This document shows positions 1-8,959 of a stretch of DNA of 64,000 bases, one piece after another. The stretch comes from JBCCTX01 sp964468435. GTDB lineage: Bacteria > Bacteroidota > Bacteroidia > J057. The stretch is from positions 62,001-126,000 of the forward strand of contig CAYXVE010000006.1 of NCBI GenBank assembly GCA_964468435.1, read 5' to 3'. The notes beneath the pieces were generated by a model. It saw only the letters and a program-made list of their open reading frames with translations, was not told the DNA's origin and made no database searches. Each line of letters starts with the position of its first letter. Position 1 is the stretch's first letter. Both the position numbers and the translations under genes were made by a program.

Positions 1-1
1 A

Positions 2-1030
2 GCTCATTCACGTATTGACGAGATTGACATGGATCAGATCCCTTTTGGCAGGGTTTTCAGTGATCACATGCTCATGGCACATTATCAAGCTGGTAGATGG
101 GAACAACCTGTTATTAAACCTTATAATAATTTGTCGTTGGCTCCAAGTGTATGTGCACTTCATTATGGTCAGTCCGTATTTGAGGGACTTAAAGCTCAAC
201 TTTCTCCTCAAGGACACCCCATTCTCTTCCGTCCGGGTGAAAATCACAAGCGCATGAACCGATCTGCCTACAGACTATGTATGCCTGAAATACCTTCATC
301 CTTGTTTGTGGATGGATTAAAGGAACTTGTAAAAATTGACAAATCATGGATTCCGCCTTCAGATAAAGGCTCGTTGTACATTCGGCCATTATATTTTGCT
401 ACTGATGAATATGTGGGCATTCGGCCATCAGATAGCTATATCTTTACTATTTTCTCTTGTCCTGTTGGAGCCTATTACAGCAAACCTGTGAGCCTGCTCA
501 CAAGTCGTGAATATGTACGTGCTGCTCAGGGGGGAACCGGTAGCGCAAAGTGTGCTGGAAACTACGCTGGGTCGATTCTGCCGGACCAGATTGCCAAGTC
601 CCATGGATATGATAATGTTTTGTGGCTGGATGCCAAAACACATACTTACATTGAGGAATGCGGCACCATGAACGTGTTTTTTGTCATTGACAAGAAAGTA
701 ATCACTTCCCCTTTGACAGGAACTATTCTCCCAGGCATTAATCGCAATAGCGTGATCCATCTTCTTAAAGATCATGGATATAACGTCGAGGAAAGACCTC
801 TTTCCATTTTTGAGGTAGAAAGTGCCTACGAGCAAGGTAGCTTAACAGAGGTTTTCGGAGCAGGAACGGCTGCCACAATTGCTCATGTAGACAGAATCGG
901 TTTTGCCGGGAGGGACATGGTATTACCTCCACCTGAGCAACAACCCATCAGCGCCTGGCTAAGAAAAACCCTTCAGGATATTAAAACTGGAAGTACAAAA
1001 GATCCTTATGGTTGGACCATCCGTCTATAG
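2..1030 (+). CDS. ilvE: Branched-chain-amino-acid aminotransferase, 5' end cut by the window
   Basis: PLP-dependent fold-type IV aminotransferase that interconverts branched-chain amino acids and 2-oxo acids. The frame is open from base 2, and the residues before the ATG at 29 (HSRIDEID) look like ordinary family sequence, so the real start probably lies outside the window. Counting from the ATG at 29, the segment HYGQSVFEGLKA is at about residues 45-56 and the PLP lysine is Lys174 in GSAKCAGNYAGS. EECGTMNVFF follows, and EVFGAGTAA near residue 280 is the late phosphate-binding loop. The length fits the family. No branched-chain biosynthesis genes follow it here. Seen: motifs. Known: reaction. 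Confident call. Confidence 0.93.
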   Translation, partial: AHSRIDEIDMDQIPFGRVFSDHMLMAHYQAGRWEQPVIKPYNNLSLAPSVCALHYGQSVFEGLKAQLSPQGHPILFRPGENHKRMNRSAYRLCMPEIPSSLFVDGLKELVKIDKSWIPPSDKGSLYIRPLYFATDEYVGIRPSDSYIFTIFSCPVGAYYSKPVSLLTSREYVRAAQGGTGSAKCAGNYAGSILPDQIAKSHGYDNVLWLDAKTHTYIEECGTMNVFFVIDKKVITSPLTGTILPGINRNSVIHLLKDHGYNVEERPLSIFEVESAYEQGSLTEVFGAGTAATIAHVDRIGFAGRDMVLPPPEQQPISAWLRKTLQDIKTGSTKDPYGWTIRL

Positions 1031-1222
1031 CAAATATTATAGATTAAATGGTTTTTACGAGATTGGCTCAAAAATTAATTGCTACGAAACATCGTTGAAA
1101 ATAAGCTACTTGCCACACGTTGATATATTAATATTTTCCATTTAGACAGTTAAATATCACTTATAAAGATGTTGTTTAGCTGCTTCAGGAATTTTAGATA
1201 CATTTGAGTGATCAAATCTAAC

Positions 1223-2134
1223 ATGACCATGAATATCCTGGACGGTAAGAAGCTGGCACAACAAATCAAATCTGACATAAAAGAGCAGGTTGCAAAACTC
1301 AAAAGTACGGGTTTAAGGGCGCCTCATTTAGTGGCTATCCTTACAGGAGATGATCCCGCTTCTCATACCTATGTGAGACATAAGATCCGTTCGTGCGATT
1401 TTGTGGGAATCACCTCCACTCTAGTAAATCTGCCCAGTGATATTACAGAAGAAAAGCTTCTAGATGCTGTAATTACCAGCAATCAAAATCCCGAAGTAGA
1501 TGGTATTATTGTACAAATGCCGTTGCCGCCTCATATTTCTCAACAAAAAATCATTCAGACGGTAGATCCCTACAAAGATGTAGATGGATTTCATCCCTTC
1601 AATGTGGGAATGCTTACCCAAAACTACTTCCCGACACTTATTCCAGCTACTCCCTCCGGCATACTGGAATTGCTCAGCAGATATAACATACCGACAAAAG
1701 GAAAACACTGTGTTGTTGTAGGGAGAAGCCGAATTGTCGGCAGACCCACATCTATCTTGATGTCCAGAGGAGGATATCCCGGTGAAGCAACTGTGACACT
1801 TTGCCATAAGTACACCCCAGCTGAGGAACTGAAAAAATTATGCCCTTTAGGTGATATCCTGATAGTAGCTGTAGGAAGGCCAGGGTTGATCACAGCAGAT
1901 ATGGTCAAAGAAGGTGCTGTAGTCATTGATGTAGGAATTACCCGGGTAGATGCACCAGGCACCAAGTTGGGATATAGACTCAAAGGGGATGTAGATTTTG
2001 ATGCAGTAGCACCCAAAACAAGCTATATTACCCCTGTACCAGGCGGAGTAGGTCCTATGACGGTCGCTATGCTGCTCAAAAATACGCTAGACGCCTTTGT
2101 ACGTAGCCATCAGCAGAAAAGTGTAGAACTTTAG
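1223..2134 (+). CDS. folD: Bifunctional methylenetetrahydrofolate dehydrogenase/cyclohydrolase FolD
   Basis: Cytosolic one-carbon enzyme that oxidises 5,10-methylene-THF with NADP and hydrolyses the methenyl product to 10-formyl-THF. The substrate motif SHTYVRHKIRSCDFVG carries the Tyr and Lys of the active site, followed by QMPLPPHI and DVDGFHPFNVG. The nucleotide-binding loop VVGRSRIVGRP and the C-terminal TPVPGGVGPMTVAMLL are intact. The frame is open from a GTG at 1208, but ATGs at 1223 and 1229 put the start next to the conserved ILDGKKLA, so I prefer 1223 (1229 is equally possible). It is about 300 residues, normal for the family. The gene stands alone with a ~190 bp upstream gap. Confidence 0.95.
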   Translation: MTMNILDGKKLAQQIKSDIKEQVAKLKSTGLRAPHLVAILTGDDPASHTYVRHKIRSCDFVGITSTLVNLPSDITEEKLLDAVITSNQNPEVDGIIVQMPLPPHISQQKIIQTVDPYKDVDGFHPFNVGMLTQNYFPTLIPATPSGILELLSRYNIPTKGKHCVVVGRSRIVGRPTSILMSRGGYPGEATVTLCHKYTPAEELKKLCPLGDILIVAVGRPGLITADMVKEGAVVIDVGITRVDAPGTKLGYRLKGDVDFDAVAPKTSYITPVPGGVGPMTVAMLLKNTLDAFVRSHQQKSVEL

Positions 2135-2224
2135 CGAAAAGTGCGTATTTTTACCTAAGAAAAAAGGAAACATACTACATGGATAACAAATCCATATGGT
2201 TGGTGTTAAGATGCGAAAAGTGAT

Positions 2225-2890
2225 ATGATGGAAAGAACAGAAGTTGTAAGGCAAGGCAATCATCCCATACCACATTCATGGTACAAGCAATGCAATCCTT
2301 TACCTGTGATGGAGCATTTTTATACCTTGCAAGGCGAAGGATATTGGATAGGTACACCCACCTATTTTATTCGGTTAGCAGGATGTGATGTAGGATGCCA
2401 TTGGTGTGATGTGAAGGAATCCTGGGAAGTTTCTGAAGATCAGTATATGAACTGTGAGCAGTTGATAAAAACTGTAACGGCTACAAAAGCTAAACGGGTC
2501 GTAATAACGGGTGGAGAACCTACTATCTATGATCTTCAACCACTCACTTCACAGTTTTATCAGCAGGGTATCAAAACCCATATTGAAACGGCAGGAGTTC
2601 ATCCCTTAACGGGTCATTGGGACTGGATCTGTTTTTCCCCTAAAAAATTTCGCGCGCCACTGAATGAATTCTACGAAAAAGCTCACGAACTGAAAGTCAT
2701 TATATATAATTTTCATGACTTACAGTGGGCAGAATCACATGCAGAACAATGTCATTCAAAAATGATGCTCTACCTCCAACCTGAATGGAGCAAGCGAGAA
2801 AAAATGACCTCCAGCATCATCAGGTACATTCAGGAAAATCCTCACTGGAAATTGAGTCAGCAGACGCATAAGTATATTGGAATTCCTTAG
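2225..2890 (+). CDS. queE: 7-carboxy-7-deazaguanine synthase (radical SAM), QueE
   Basis: Radical-SAM enzyme that contracts carboxytetrahydropterin to 7-carboxy-7-deazaguanine in queuosine synthesis. The cluster cysteines are Cys54, Cys58 and Cys61 in a CX3CX2C motif (GCDVGCHWCD), preceded by YTLQGEG, which is typical of QueE. The VITGGEP motif around residue 95 is the SAM-binding glycine-rich strand. At 221 residues it matches the compact QueE fold. The other queuosine genes are not adjacent. It begins about 90 bp after folD, on the same strand, without sign of coupling. Confidence 0.9.
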   Translation: MMERTEVVRQGNHPIPHSWYKQCNPLPVMEHFYTLQGEGYWIGTPTYFIRLAGCDVGCHWCDVKESWEVSEDQYMNCEQLIKTVTATKAKRVVITGGEPTIYDLQPLTSQFYQQGIKTHIETAGVHPLTGHWDWICFSPKKFRAPLNEFYEKAHELKVIIYNFHDLQWAESHAEQCHSKMMLYLQPEWSKREKMTSSIIRYIQENPHWKLSQQTHKYIGIP

Positions 2891-3078
2891 AAGACCCATT
2901 AATACTGATCGCCCTGATGTTTCTTTTTACCATACCCAAGCTATTCGACTCAATCTATATCGTGTTAGCTACTAAACTCAGAACGCAAACTCTCATCGCA
3001 GCCCACCAAGATCGATTCTAGGTTTTTAATCCACTTTTGTAAATTATGGTGGTTATCAATTATATTTATTCATATTGA

Positions 3079-4143
3079 TTGATCAATCTCATCATAGACT
3101 CTACCATGGACTACTACCTGATAAAAGGCCATTTTCATGTGGTCGGATATTCGCCAGACGGTGATTCACTCATGTTTGAAGCGGCTGAACCCAAAGAGTG
3201 GGAAAAAATAAAAACCCAGTTTCATAAGCTTTTTGATGAAAAACTCGAAGAAAGTGGAGGAAGTGTGCAACTTAGGCTACAGGGGATTGACGCATTGGAA
3301 ACCCACTATGGGCCAGCTAAGCTGGCTCCTCCCCGCGAACTTTGGGGCAAAAGCTATGAAAAGGCCGAGCAGCCTTCTCCAGGAAATTACAGACAACCTG
3401 CGGATTATGGAGAACAAGCTACCTTGAAGCTCTTATCCTATTTGGGAGTAGAGGATGTTGAATGGGGATCAGCATTTGGGCGAAAATGGATCAAAAAAAT
3501 AAAGCTATTATATGATCAAGAAGAGACCTACTTCACCGAAAAAGGCAAGGACAAGCTGGAAGGGTTTATTGTAGTCAATGACATGGATCGAACGGGTCGT
3601 CCTATTTGCTGGGTATTCGGGGGTAAAACGGAACGGAGAGATGGAGATCACATGACAGATGAGGATTTACTGGAGTTTGTCAAGCAATCAGTCAACTATC
3701 GCCTGGTAGCCAATGGATTAGTTTATCCATATTTTTTCATGACCCTATCGGCTAAGCTACGCCAGCCACTAATCTATGCTGTGCTCAATGCACAACGTCA
3801 GAAAATGAAACTCTGGTCGGCGGATGTCTCTCATGGTGGGATCAAACTTGCCAAACTCACCGATCTGACTGATCAATATCTTATTTTTCCCTATATCTTT
3901 AGGCGTATCATCAAGCATCAGTTCAAGCGCCAGATGGAGCAATACTGGGATGCCTTATCCCAAAAGAAAGCATTTCAGACCGACCCAAATGAATTGTTTC
4001 TCGATAGTTTTTTTGAAGATACCAATCCCTATCTCTTCCTCGTGAAGGAAAGAGATTTTATAAGATTAGACCGAGTGGTAGACATTAAAGATAACATACT
4101 ATCACTTTCTACCCATCCCGGAAACATTGTGTTCTTATCCTGA
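3079..4143 (+). CDS. Staphylococcal-nuclease-like (SNase domain) protein
   Basis: The N-terminal part resembles the thermonuclease OB fold: DGDS at residues 27-30 matches the metal-binding DGDT of the family, and RLQGIDALE carries the equivalents of the catalytic Arg, Asp and Glu (Arg66, Asp71, Glu74). The protein is 354 residues, much longer than a single ~130-residue SNase domain. The stretch between those motifs holds a ~35-residue charged insertion, and the C-terminal ~150 residues are not recognised. There is no signal peptide, so it may be cytosolic. The start may instead be the ATG at 3106 (MDYYLIKGHF). Nuclease activity is inferred from motif retention only. It converges with the next gene. 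Confidence 0.7.
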   Translation: MINLIIDSTMDYYLIKGHFHVVGYSPDGDSLMFEAAEPKEWEKIKTQFHKLFDEKLEESGGSVQLRLQGIDALETHYGPAKLAPPRELWGKSYEKAEQPSPGNYRQPADYGEQATLKLLSYLGVEDVEWGSAFGRKWIKKIKLLYDQEETYFTEKGKDKLEGFIVVNDMDRTGRPICWVFGGKTERRDGDHMTDEDLLEFVKQSVNYRLVANGLVYPYFFMTLSAKLRQPLIYAVLNAQRQKMKLWSADVSHGGIKLAKLTDLTDQYLIFPYIFRRIIKHQFKRQMEQYWDALSQKKAFQTDPNELFLDSFFEDTNPYLFLVKERDFIRLDRVVDIKDNILSLSTHPGNIVFLS

Positions 4144-4188
4144 CTACTCCTTTTTTTACTAGTGAACTGCATACATAGAGCTTCCATG

Positions 4189-4617
4189 TTAACGATCAAT
4201 CAGGAGCGGAAAATAGTATATCTCTGGCTTGGTTCCATATTCAAGCCTCAACCAGTACCAATCCTCAGGCAACTGATAAAGTGCAAGGGGTACAGCATTT
4301 TCCCCAAAAGTAAGCCCAACTTTTTTTTTCCATACACAATGATCTCCCAGATCGTATATACCAACCCAAGCCTTTCTCACTGATGGTGAGAAAATATATA
4401 AAGTAGTATGATCGGATGCAGATGCTGGTAGTAACGCTGCGTGGAACAAATACTTGTCAGCCATAGATGCCTCGCGAAGGGAATCCGGAAAATGACTGAG
4501 TAATTTCCCATTGACTTCCCGATGATTAATACCCCTTATCCGGTCAGGGGTAGATTGAGCAAACGTGCCACAAAAACACGAACTCAAAAAAAATAAATAC
4601 AAAAATAAGACTTTCAT
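4189..4617 (-). CDS. Secreted protein of unknown function, 142 residues
   Basis: I do not recognise a family. The frame extends upstream to 4740, but the ATG at 4617 begins a clear signal peptide (MKVLFLYLFFLSSCFCGTFAQ, cleavage after FAQ), so this start is preferred and the upstream extension treated as non-coding. The mature part is ~120 residues and rich in Trp and Tyr (WVGIYDLG, DWYWLRLEY), suggesting a small beta-rich periplasmic or exported domain. It lacks a sorting domain or lipobox. It is divergent from the FGE-like lipoprotein gene at 4777 and could share its promoter region. Confidence 0.6.
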   Translation of the reverse strand: MKVLFLYLFFLSSCFCGTFAQSTPDRIRGINHREVNGKLLSHFPDSLREASMADKYLFHAALLPASASDHTTLYIFSPSVRKAWVGIYDLGDHCVWKKKVGLTFGENAVPLALYQLPEDWYWLRLEYGTKPEIYYFPLLIDR

Positions 4618-4776
4618 AGATAGAATTAGTTGGTTAATCACCTCAACAATCTTGAGTAATTTGCCAGTAAATCCATGGACAAATATCGCTGGAAGTAAAA
4701 ACAATGACTGCGACAAAAGACTGGAAAATACATCTTCCATTTGGCTTTTTAATAATCGGCTTTGTAATTTGGGTGT

Positions 4777-5841
4777 ATGAGTAAATATTCTGGTATTAAA
4801 GCAGTTGTTATTTCATCAATGATCCTGTGGAGTTGTACAAATACTCCTTCAACGGAGCAGGATAATCAGGCTGAAGCATATCAACCCACTTCAGAACTTG
4901 ATATGAGCCGCACCAATGCAGTACGAAATACTCCTTCCCGTGTCCCTCATGACTCAACTATGCTGGAAGAGCAGATTCACGATAAGGCTTATTCAGCAGA
5001 CGAAAAACTGGTTTCTACCCTGCCTGAAGGAGTTGAAGTACCCGAAGGTATGATATTCATTCCCGGAGGATGGGTAGAGATGGGCTCCCATCAGGGATTA
5101 CCCAGGGAACAACCCGTTACTCCCAGACAAGTACAAAGCTTTTTCATGGATATATCTCCTGTTACTGTTGGAGAATTTCGCCGTTTTGTAAATGCTACCA
5201 ATTATGTAACGGATTCTGAGAAATTTGGAGATTCAGGCGTGTTTGATAAGGTACAGAAAACCTGGATACTCGTACCTGGAGCATATTGGGAATATCCTTT
5301 AGGACCCGACGGCTCCAAAACACCTGATAATCATCCTGTAACACAGGTATCGTGGCGCGATGTCCAGGAGTACTGCAAATGGGCTGGCAAAAGACTTCCG
5401 TTGGAAGCTGAATGGGAACATGCTGCAAGAAGTGCCCAGAATAAACGCGAACGCTATCCTTGGGGCACAGATCTCGTTGTAAGCAATGAATACAAGGCCA
5501 ATACCTGGCAGGGATATTTTCCTCAGGTCAATACCGTGGCAGATGGTTATGAATACACCAGTCCAGTAGGAGCTTTTGGGAAATCTCCATTAGGGCTAAT
5601 GGATATGAGCGGTAACGTTTGGGAATGGTGTGAGGAATGGTATCTACCTTATGGAACAGATCAAAGTGACTTTCAACCTACCCAGGAAAGCGAAAAAGTC
5701 ATACGTGGGGGTTCTTTCATGTGTGATCCATCCTACTGCCATGGATACAGAGTTTCGGGACGATCAGGTACAACACCTGAGACCGGGTTATTTCACGTAG
5801 GCTTTCGCTGCGTGAAGAACTTGCCTGCTATAGATGGATGA
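4777..5841 (+). CDS. Formylglycine-generating-enzyme (SUMF1/FGE-sulfatase domain) lipoprotein
   Basis: The N-terminus is a lipoprotein signal (LWSC, lipid-modified Cys20), followed by a Ser/Thr/Glu-rich linker to about residue 65 and an FGE-sulfatase domain from ~70 to 350. Family landmarks are present: CKWAGKRLPLEAEWE, MDMSGNVWEW, VIRGGSF and GFRC. The active-site region MCDPSYCHGYR keeps two cysteines, Cys316 and Cys321, in the spacing of the copper-binding catalytic pair of true aerobic FGE (the human pair is Cys336/Cys341). Most bacterial relatives in this superfamily lack that pair, so oxidation of a sulfatase Cys to formylglycine is plausible. No sulfatase is in the window. It could also be a GldK/GldJ-like structural relative, but the cysteines argue against that. 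Confidence 0.8.
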   Translation: MSKYSGIKAVVISSMILWSCTNTPSTEQDNQAEAYQPTSELDMSRTNAVRNTPSRVPHDSTMLEEQIHDKAYSADEKLVSTLPEGVEVPEGMIFIPGGWVEMGSHQGLPREQPVTPRQVQSFFMDISPVTVGEFRRFVNATNYVTDSEKFGDSGVFDKVQKTWILVPGAYWEYPLGPDGSKTPDNHPVTQVSWRDVQEYCKWAGKRLPLEAEWEHAARSAQNKRERYPWGTDLVVSNEYKANTWQGYFPQVNTVADGYEYTSPVGAFGKSPLGLMDMSGNVWEWCEEWYLPYGTDQSDFQPTQESEKVIRGGSFMCDPSYCHGYRVSGRSGTTPETGLFHVGFRCVKNLPAIDG

Positions 5842-5890
5842 TCCCCTTCCACAAATAGAAATAAATTACCTTTCATACTACAATATCTCC

Positions 5891-5898
5891 TACTTTTG
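5891..5898 (+). promoter_or_regulatory. Candidate Bacteroidota -7 element upstream of aspS
   Basis: TACTTTTG fits the TAnnTTTG consensus of the primary sigma factor in this phylum and lies 36 bp before the aspS ATG. A -33 TTG at the expected distance is not evident, so the promoter assignment is tentative. Confidence 0.4.
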
Positions 5899-5934
5899 TA
5901 GCATAGAAAACCATTGTTCAAGCAATAAAATCGA

Positions 5935-7698
5935 ATGTACAGAACTCACAATTGCGGTGAATTACGCATCCAGGATGTCGACCAAACAGTTACGTTGGCC
6001 GGGTGGTTGCAGCGTACGAGAAAATTCGGGAAAATGACTTTTGTCGACCTTAGAGACCGGTATGGGATTACTCAACTCGTATTTAGTGAAGAAGATGATC
6101 CTGGATTGAATGAACAGGCCGAAAAACTAGGAAGAGAATATGTCATTCAGATAACGGGATTAGTCAGAGAAAGAACCAGTAAAAACCCCAAAATCCCAAC
6201 AGGAGACATCGAAATTATAGTTCAGAAACTCGATATACTCAATGTTTCCAAACTTCCTCCATTTACCATTGAAGACGATACAGATGGGGGGGATGATCTC
6301 CGGATGAAATACCGGTATCTGGATCTAAGAAGAGGTGTTATACAGCAGAATCTTATTTTCCGGAGTAAGCTTGCAACAGAAACCCGGAAGTACCTTTCAG
6401 ATCATGGATTCATAGAGGTAGAGACTCCAGTCCTGATCAAAAGTACACCCGAAGGTGCAAGAGATTTTGTCGTTCCAAGCCGAATGAATCCGGGCCAGTT
6501 CTATGCACTTCCACAGTCTCCCCAGACATTCAAGCAATTGCTGATGGTATCGGGTTTTGACAAATACTTTCAAATTGTAAAATGTTTTCGCGATGAGGAC
6601 CTCCGCGCTGATCGTCAGCCTGAATTTACCCAGATAGACTGTGAAATGTCTTTTGCTACAAGAGATGAAGTACTGGATACTTTTGAAGGCTTAACCAAAT
6701 ACCTGTTTAAGTCAACGCTCGGAGTAGAGCTACCAGATTTCCCTCGCATGACCTATGACGATGCGCTTAGCCTATATGGTTCTGATAAACCTGATACGCG
6801 TTTTGAAATGACCTTTGTAGAGCTAAACGATATTGTGAAAGGGAAGGGATTCAGTGTATTTGATGAGTCTGAACTGGTTGTGGGAATCAATGCAGAAGGG
6901 CAAGCTGATGCATATTCCAATAAAGACCTGAAGAAGCTGACTGAGTGGGTAAAACGTCCACAGGTAGGTGCCAAAGGTCTGGTATATGTCAAATATGGTG
7001 CTGATGAAGATATCAAATCATCAGTAGGTAAATTTTACCGTGATGAAGAATTAAAGGAATGGCTGGATAAATTTAAGGCAAAACCAGGCGACTTGCTGTT
7101 GATCTTGAGTGGCGATACGGATGAAGTAAGAAGCCAGTTGAGTGACCTTCGTCTGGAAATGGGTTCCAGAATGGGCTTACGCACAAAAGATCAATTCAAG
7201 CCCCTGTGGGTTCTGGACTTCCCATGGCTAGAATGGGACCCGGAGTTACAGCGATTTCATGCTATGCACCATCCTTTTACTTCACCCAGTGAACAGGATA
7301 TTCCCCGGATCATGGAGAGTGAGGACTTTGAAATATTAAAATCAGCAAAAGCCAATGCCTACGATCTGGTCATCAACGGCTGGGAGATTGGTGGGGGTTC
7401 TATCCGTATTTTTGACCGTGAGCTACAGTCTCGTTGCTTTGATCTGCTGGGCTTTACAAAGGAAGAAGCAGAAGCACAATTTGGCTTCCTAATGGGAGCA
7501 TTTGAATACGGTGCACCGCCCCACGGCGGTATAGCGTTTGGTTTTGATCGCATTTGTTCTATTATGCATCACGCGGGCTCGATACGCGATTTCATTGCAT
7601 TTCCCAAAAATAATTCTGGCAGGGATGTTATGTTGGATGCTCCAGCATCTATTCACGAAGATCAACTGAAAGAATTGAACATAGAACTGACATCCTAG
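5935..7698 (+). CDS. aspS: Aspartate--tRNA ligase
   Basis: Class II aminoacyl-tRNA synthetase charging tRNA-Asp in the cytosol. At 587 residues it has the bacterial architecture: an N-terminal OB-fold anticodon domain (~1-110), the catalytic core with RYLDLRR (motif 1 region) and FRDEDLRADRQPEFTQID (motif 2), a GAD insertion domain (~290-410), and GGIAFGFDRI (motif 3) near the C-terminus. Whether it is discriminating or also charges tRNA-Asn cannot be decided by eye. It starts 93 bp after the FGE-like gene and converges with the next gene only 3 bp from its stop. Confidence 0.97.
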   Translation: MYRTHNCGELRIQDVDQTVTLAGWLQRTRKFGKMTFVDLRDRYGITQLVFSEEDDPGLNEQAEKLGREYVIQITGLVRERTSKNPKIPTGDIEIIVQKLDILNVSKLPPFTIEDDTDGGDDLRMKYRYLDLRRGVIQQNLIFRSKLATETRKYLSDHGFIEVETPVLIKSTPEGARDFVVPSRMNPGQFYALPQSPQTFKQLLMVSGFDKYFQIVKCFRDEDLRADRQPEFTQIDCEMSFATRDEVLDTFEGLTKYLFKSTLGVELPDFPRMTYDDALSLYGSDKPDTRFEMTFVELNDIVKGKGFSVFDESELVVGINAEGQADAYSNKDLKKLTEWVKRPQVGAKGLVYVKYGADEDIKSSVGKFYRDEELKEWLDKFKAKPGDLLLILSGDTDEVRSQLSDLRLEMGSRMGLRTKDQFKPLWVLDFPWLEWDPELQRFHAMHHPFTSPSEQDIPRIMESEDFEILKSAKANAYDLVINGWEIGGGSIRIFDRELQSRCFDLLGFTKEEAEAQFGFLMGAFEYGAPPHGGIAFGFDRICSIMHHAGSIRDFIAFPKNNSGRDVMLDAPASIHEDQLKELNIELTS

Positions 7699-7701
7699 AA
7701 A

Positions 7702-8730
7702 TCAATTATCCCTGCATTGTTCCATAAATTCCCATCTGACGTTTCTGGGATTGTTAATTACCTCGTAGAATTCTTCTGTATAGCCCAGTAAGCGCTTTCT
7801 CACACGCTTATCCAGATATTCAAAATTTTCAATGAGTCTGGTAATTTCAGGCCTTTTTTCTCTGAATAAATCAAATACAGACTCAAATTCAGCCTCTGAC
7901 CTGCAATATCCCCTGAATAAGCGTTCTCTAACATTTTCTATAGGTAGTTGTTCTGGCGGAATTGCATAAGTAGCACCCACAAATCCTGAATAGTCAAAAT
8001 CGTATGGAATGGCAAGTGGTCTGGGTTTAGCGGGATCATCCAGCTTGACCAGTTTGATATTGTGGTTGACAGGAACAGCCCAATCGGTATTCCCCATAAA
8101 GTACTCAAACACAGAAACCAATGTCATCTGTTCTCTTTCTGTCTGTTCGGTAAAAACCTGCACATCTTCATATTCTTTTCCAGACAATCTTCTAGCTAAT
8201 ACATCCACATCCTCTATCAAAAAGCCCCAGCTTTCTTCTATTTTCTTTTTACCCTCCGAGTCTTTAAAAGTCAGCTTTGCTAACCTAACTCTAAAGCTGT
8301 TATCAGTAAGTAAATTGAATATTCTATAACATAAATACTCCGAAAATATATATTGCTGATAAGCAAATCCCTTTTTGCAGTAATTCACCATTTTCTGCTC
8401 ATCCCATTTTTGCAAATCGGGATTATCACAATCCTCAAATTTGAGTTTAAGTGGTGGCATTTGACAATAGTTTCTTCTAAAAAATCCCCTGGGACGCAAT
8501 TTGATCGTACTTTCTAGGTAAGTACTATCTTCCAGATAGCATTGAAATTCAGCAGGCTGATACGCTTCTTTATGTTTATCTTTAATCAATTGTTTCCAAT
8601 CGAAAATTAGGGTTATATCGATAGGTTCATGACGGAGAAATAATGTTGAAGCGGGATTGGTGGTATTCTGAGCATTACACGGAAATGCACGAAATAAAAC
8701 CAGGATAAAAAGCAGTGAAAATCTTCTCAT
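7702..8730 (-). CDS. Conserved secreted protein, 342 residues, function unknown
   Basis: The ATG at 8730 starts a good signal peptide (MRRFSLLFILVLFRAFPCNAQ). The frame is open back to 8907, but that extension has no coding character. The mature protein has motifs I associate with a Bacteroidota-specific family of unknown function: LRPRGFFRRNYC followed by PPLKLKF, then SEYLCYRIFNLLTDNSFRVRL, FEYFMGNTDWAVPVNHNIKL and IPYDFDYSGFVGA. The ordering (RG/N-D-like elements) is loosely like atypical CotH/HipA-type kinases, but I cannot identify a catalytic set with confidence. Export suggests an envelope role. It converges with aspS. Confidence 0.65.
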   Translation of the reverse strand: MRRFSLLFILVLFRAFPCNAQNTTNPASTLFLRHEPIDITLIFDWKQLIKDKHKEAYQPAEFQCYLEDSTYLESTIKLRPRGFFRRNYCQMPPLKLKFEDCDNPDLQKWDEQKMVNYCKKGFAYQQYIFSEYLCYRIFNLLTDNSFRVRLAKLTFKDSEGKKKIEESWGFLIEDVDVLARRLSGKEYEDVQVFTEQTEREQMTLVSVFEYFMGNTDWAVPVNHNIKLVKLDDPAKPRPLAIPYDFDYSGFVGATYAIPPEQLPIENVRERLFRGYCRSEAEFESVFDLFREKRPEITRLIENFEYLDKRVRKRLLGYTEEFYEVINNPRNVRWEFMEQCRDN

Positions 8731-8905
8731 TGGAAAATGGTTAGTATAACAGGATGCATGCTCGCAAAATAAATATCGCAATGATTTATAAAAACTTAAC
8801 CAAACTAAGCCCTGTATTTGGTAATGATTTATGTTTGATGGAGCTTTTAGTACCTGAAGAGACAGATACAGAAGGTAAAACAAAATTTTTTGTTTTGAAA
8901 AAACC

Positions 8906-8932
8906 AAAAAAGCTGCCCCATCATGAGGCAGC
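8906..8932 (-). terminator. Rho-independent terminator of the nucleotidase gene
   Basis: On the minus strand GCTGCC and GGCAGC arms (8912-8917 and 8927-8932) form a hairpin followed directly by six T (complement of A-run 8906-8911), 28 bp after the stop of the 5'-nucleotidase gene. Confidence 0.7.
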
Positions 8933-8959
8933 CATTTTTATCTCTACATGATGAAATTA

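Noticed and set aside
4618..4740. N-terminal extension of the 142-residue secreted protein
   Set aside because: A clean signal peptide starts at 4617, so the upstream codons are unlikely to be used.
4741..4771. TTG ... TAATTTG pattern just before the FGE-like gene
   Set aside because: The -7-like part is one base short of consensus and only 6 bp from the start codon, which would leave no leader.
8731..8907. N-terminal extension of the conserved secreted protein
   Set aside because: No coding character, and a full signal peptide starts at 8730.
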